NCBI GenBank assembly: GCA_940337035.1
Contig: CALNHX010002687.1
Location: 106,928-170,927, forward strand
Reading direction: 5' to 3'
Length of the DNA: 64,000 bases
From: Agriotes lineatus
Lineage: Eukaryota; Arthropoda; Insecta; Coleoptera; Elateridae
Part shown: in pieces, positions 63,293 through 64,000 of the stretch
How positions within the stretch are numbered: the stretch's first letter is position 1
How the letters are laid out: the number at the start of each line of letters is the position of its first letter
Program-made: the position numbers and the translations under genes
The notes under the pieces: generated by a model
What the model was told of the DNA's origin: nothing
The model's input: the letters and a program-made list of their open reading frames with translations, nothing else
Databases searched by the model: none

Positions 63293-63690
63293 TTAATGTG
63301 AAATTGGCTTCGGCCTCGGTAAATGATGTTTTTTCTATTTGGTGATTTTTTGCGCTCCTTTTGGTTTTGGTAATGGTAGGGACCTTCCTGATTTAAGACT
63401 TTTTCTCGATTTTGACTATACCGATTTTGTTCCCACCATTTGGGCGTGTTGTACGCGAAGTTACACATAAAACTACCGTTGCTAAATACCGCTTTGATCA
63501 ATAAAATGAGATTTGTAATCATCTAAAATGTATTAGCTATTTGTTTAGCTACTGGTAATCATTTACTGAGCACACATGAGAAGTCAATTAAACTGATGGA
63601 TATAATTTGACGTTTGATGTACCTCCGAGTATTATGCAATATATTTATAAACTTGTAAATGTTATTAGCTATGCATGGTGGGCTATTAAT
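63293..63690 (+). other. Gypsy 3' non-coding region
   Basis: No env-like gene. Open minus-strand frames (63289-63522) lack any recognisable feature. Confidence 0.6.
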
Positions 63691-63905
63691 TATTATGTAT
63701 AATTACCCTAGGTGCTAGTTATTATTTGAATGTGTATAGCCATATTATAACGATATTTATTCTCGCATGCTGTGATACTTCTTTTATTATGTATAATTAC
63801 CCTAGGTGCTAGTTATTATTATTTAAATGTGGTAGCCTTCAATTATAATGATATTGTTCTTGCATGCTGTGATATTTTTTTTTGATTATGCATGATAATG
63901 CTAGT
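63691..63905 (+). repeat. tandem repeat, 94 bp, about 2.3 units, upstream of the polypurine tract
   Basis: TATTATGTATAATTACCCTA recurs at 63691 and 63785, each followed by GGTGCTAGTTATTATT and GCATGCTGTGATA. A partial, diverged third unit starts near 63880. Confidence 0.9.
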
Positions 63906-63989
63906 TGCTAAGGTACTATTAAATTAAGAGGGATGTTGTTGTGTAATAAATAGTGACAATGTCCATTGTTATAGTAATTTAATATCTTT

Positions 63990-64000
63990 AATAAGGGGGG
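63990..64000 (+). promoter_or_regulatory. polypurine tract of the Gypsy element
   Basis: ATAAGGGGGG ends the window. A purine run of this kind primes plus-strand synthesis just before the 3' LTR. An alternative tract AAGAGGGA precedes TGTTGTTG at 63927-63934, but the 5' LTR starts TGTAACA, which favours the edge tract. Confidence 0.5.

Noticed and set aside
63289..63522. 77-codon minus frame after gag-pol
   Set aside because: No homology; not positioned or oriented as an env gene.
63927..63950. 3' LTR starting at TGTTGTTGTG after AAGAGGGA
   Set aside because: It would have to match the start of the 5' LTR; the best 5' LTR candidate starts TGTAACATAA and no TGTTGTTGTG occurs upstream in the expected place.

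Overview
The window reads as eukaryotic, most likely insect, genomic DNA. It is AT-rich, has no bacterial-style gene packing, and shows short introns with GT/AG ends (for example 10171-10230). Its coding matter is almost entirely insect-type transposable elements: mariner/Tc1, P, hAT, pogo, MULE, Crypton-like, CR1/Jockey/RTE/I-group non-LTR elements, an R4/Dong-like fragment and a Gypsy element. A beetle is plausible, but no gene here fixes the species. I found no convincing host single-copy gene, tRNA gene, intact rRNA gene or CRISPR array.

Layout. 1-7.8 kb: decayed mariner (1-892), a second Tc1/mariner-superfamily transposase (4505-5572), and a minus-strand LINE (5781-7796) split by a terminal-inverted-repeat (TIR) element (6453-7309). 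8.1-9.7 kb: a MITE beside a 653-bp tandem duplication. 10.0-14.3 kb: a P-element transposase with a THAP domain, cut by a non-autonomous hAT element (8-bp target duplication) and by a LINE fragment. 14.9-18.9 kb: a minus-strand pogo/jerky-type transposase split by a 1.84-kb solo LTR with a 4-bp duplication. 20.3-22.7 kb: short LINE pieces and three inverted-repeat elements.

23.4-32.6 kb is one deep nest. A Jockey-type LINE (minus) is interrupted by an LTR-like block and by a TA-flanked mariner-type element. That element contains an R4/Dong-like fragment and a CR1-like LINE with ORF1 and ORF2. The CR1-like LINE is in turn interrupted by a twin-primed RTE-like LINE. 32.7-35.3 kb: a long-TIR element encoding a nuclease-like protein with a cysteine-rich tail, not recognisable as a DDE transposase. 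35.3-36.5 kb: second copy of the 6.45-kb TIR element, with a spliced transposase remnant. 37.1-41.3 kb: a mariner relic whose terminal repeat received a 3.66-kb LINE carrying reverse transcriptase and RNase H.

41.3-50.1 kb has almost no coding capacity and is crowded with foldback elements, several sharing one palindromic core. 51.6-54.9 kb: MULE transposase, C2H2 zinc-finger array, LINE ORF1 and a hAT BED-finger relic. 54.9-57.5 kb: GC-richer sequence without a recognised gene. 57.5-64 kb: a Gypsy (Ty3) element with 5' LTR, primer-binding site, uninterrupted 1539-codon gag-pol and a polypurine tract at the window edge; its 3' LTR should begin just outside. This is the youngest-looking coding element here. 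The others are broken, and their nesting gives a relative order of insertion.
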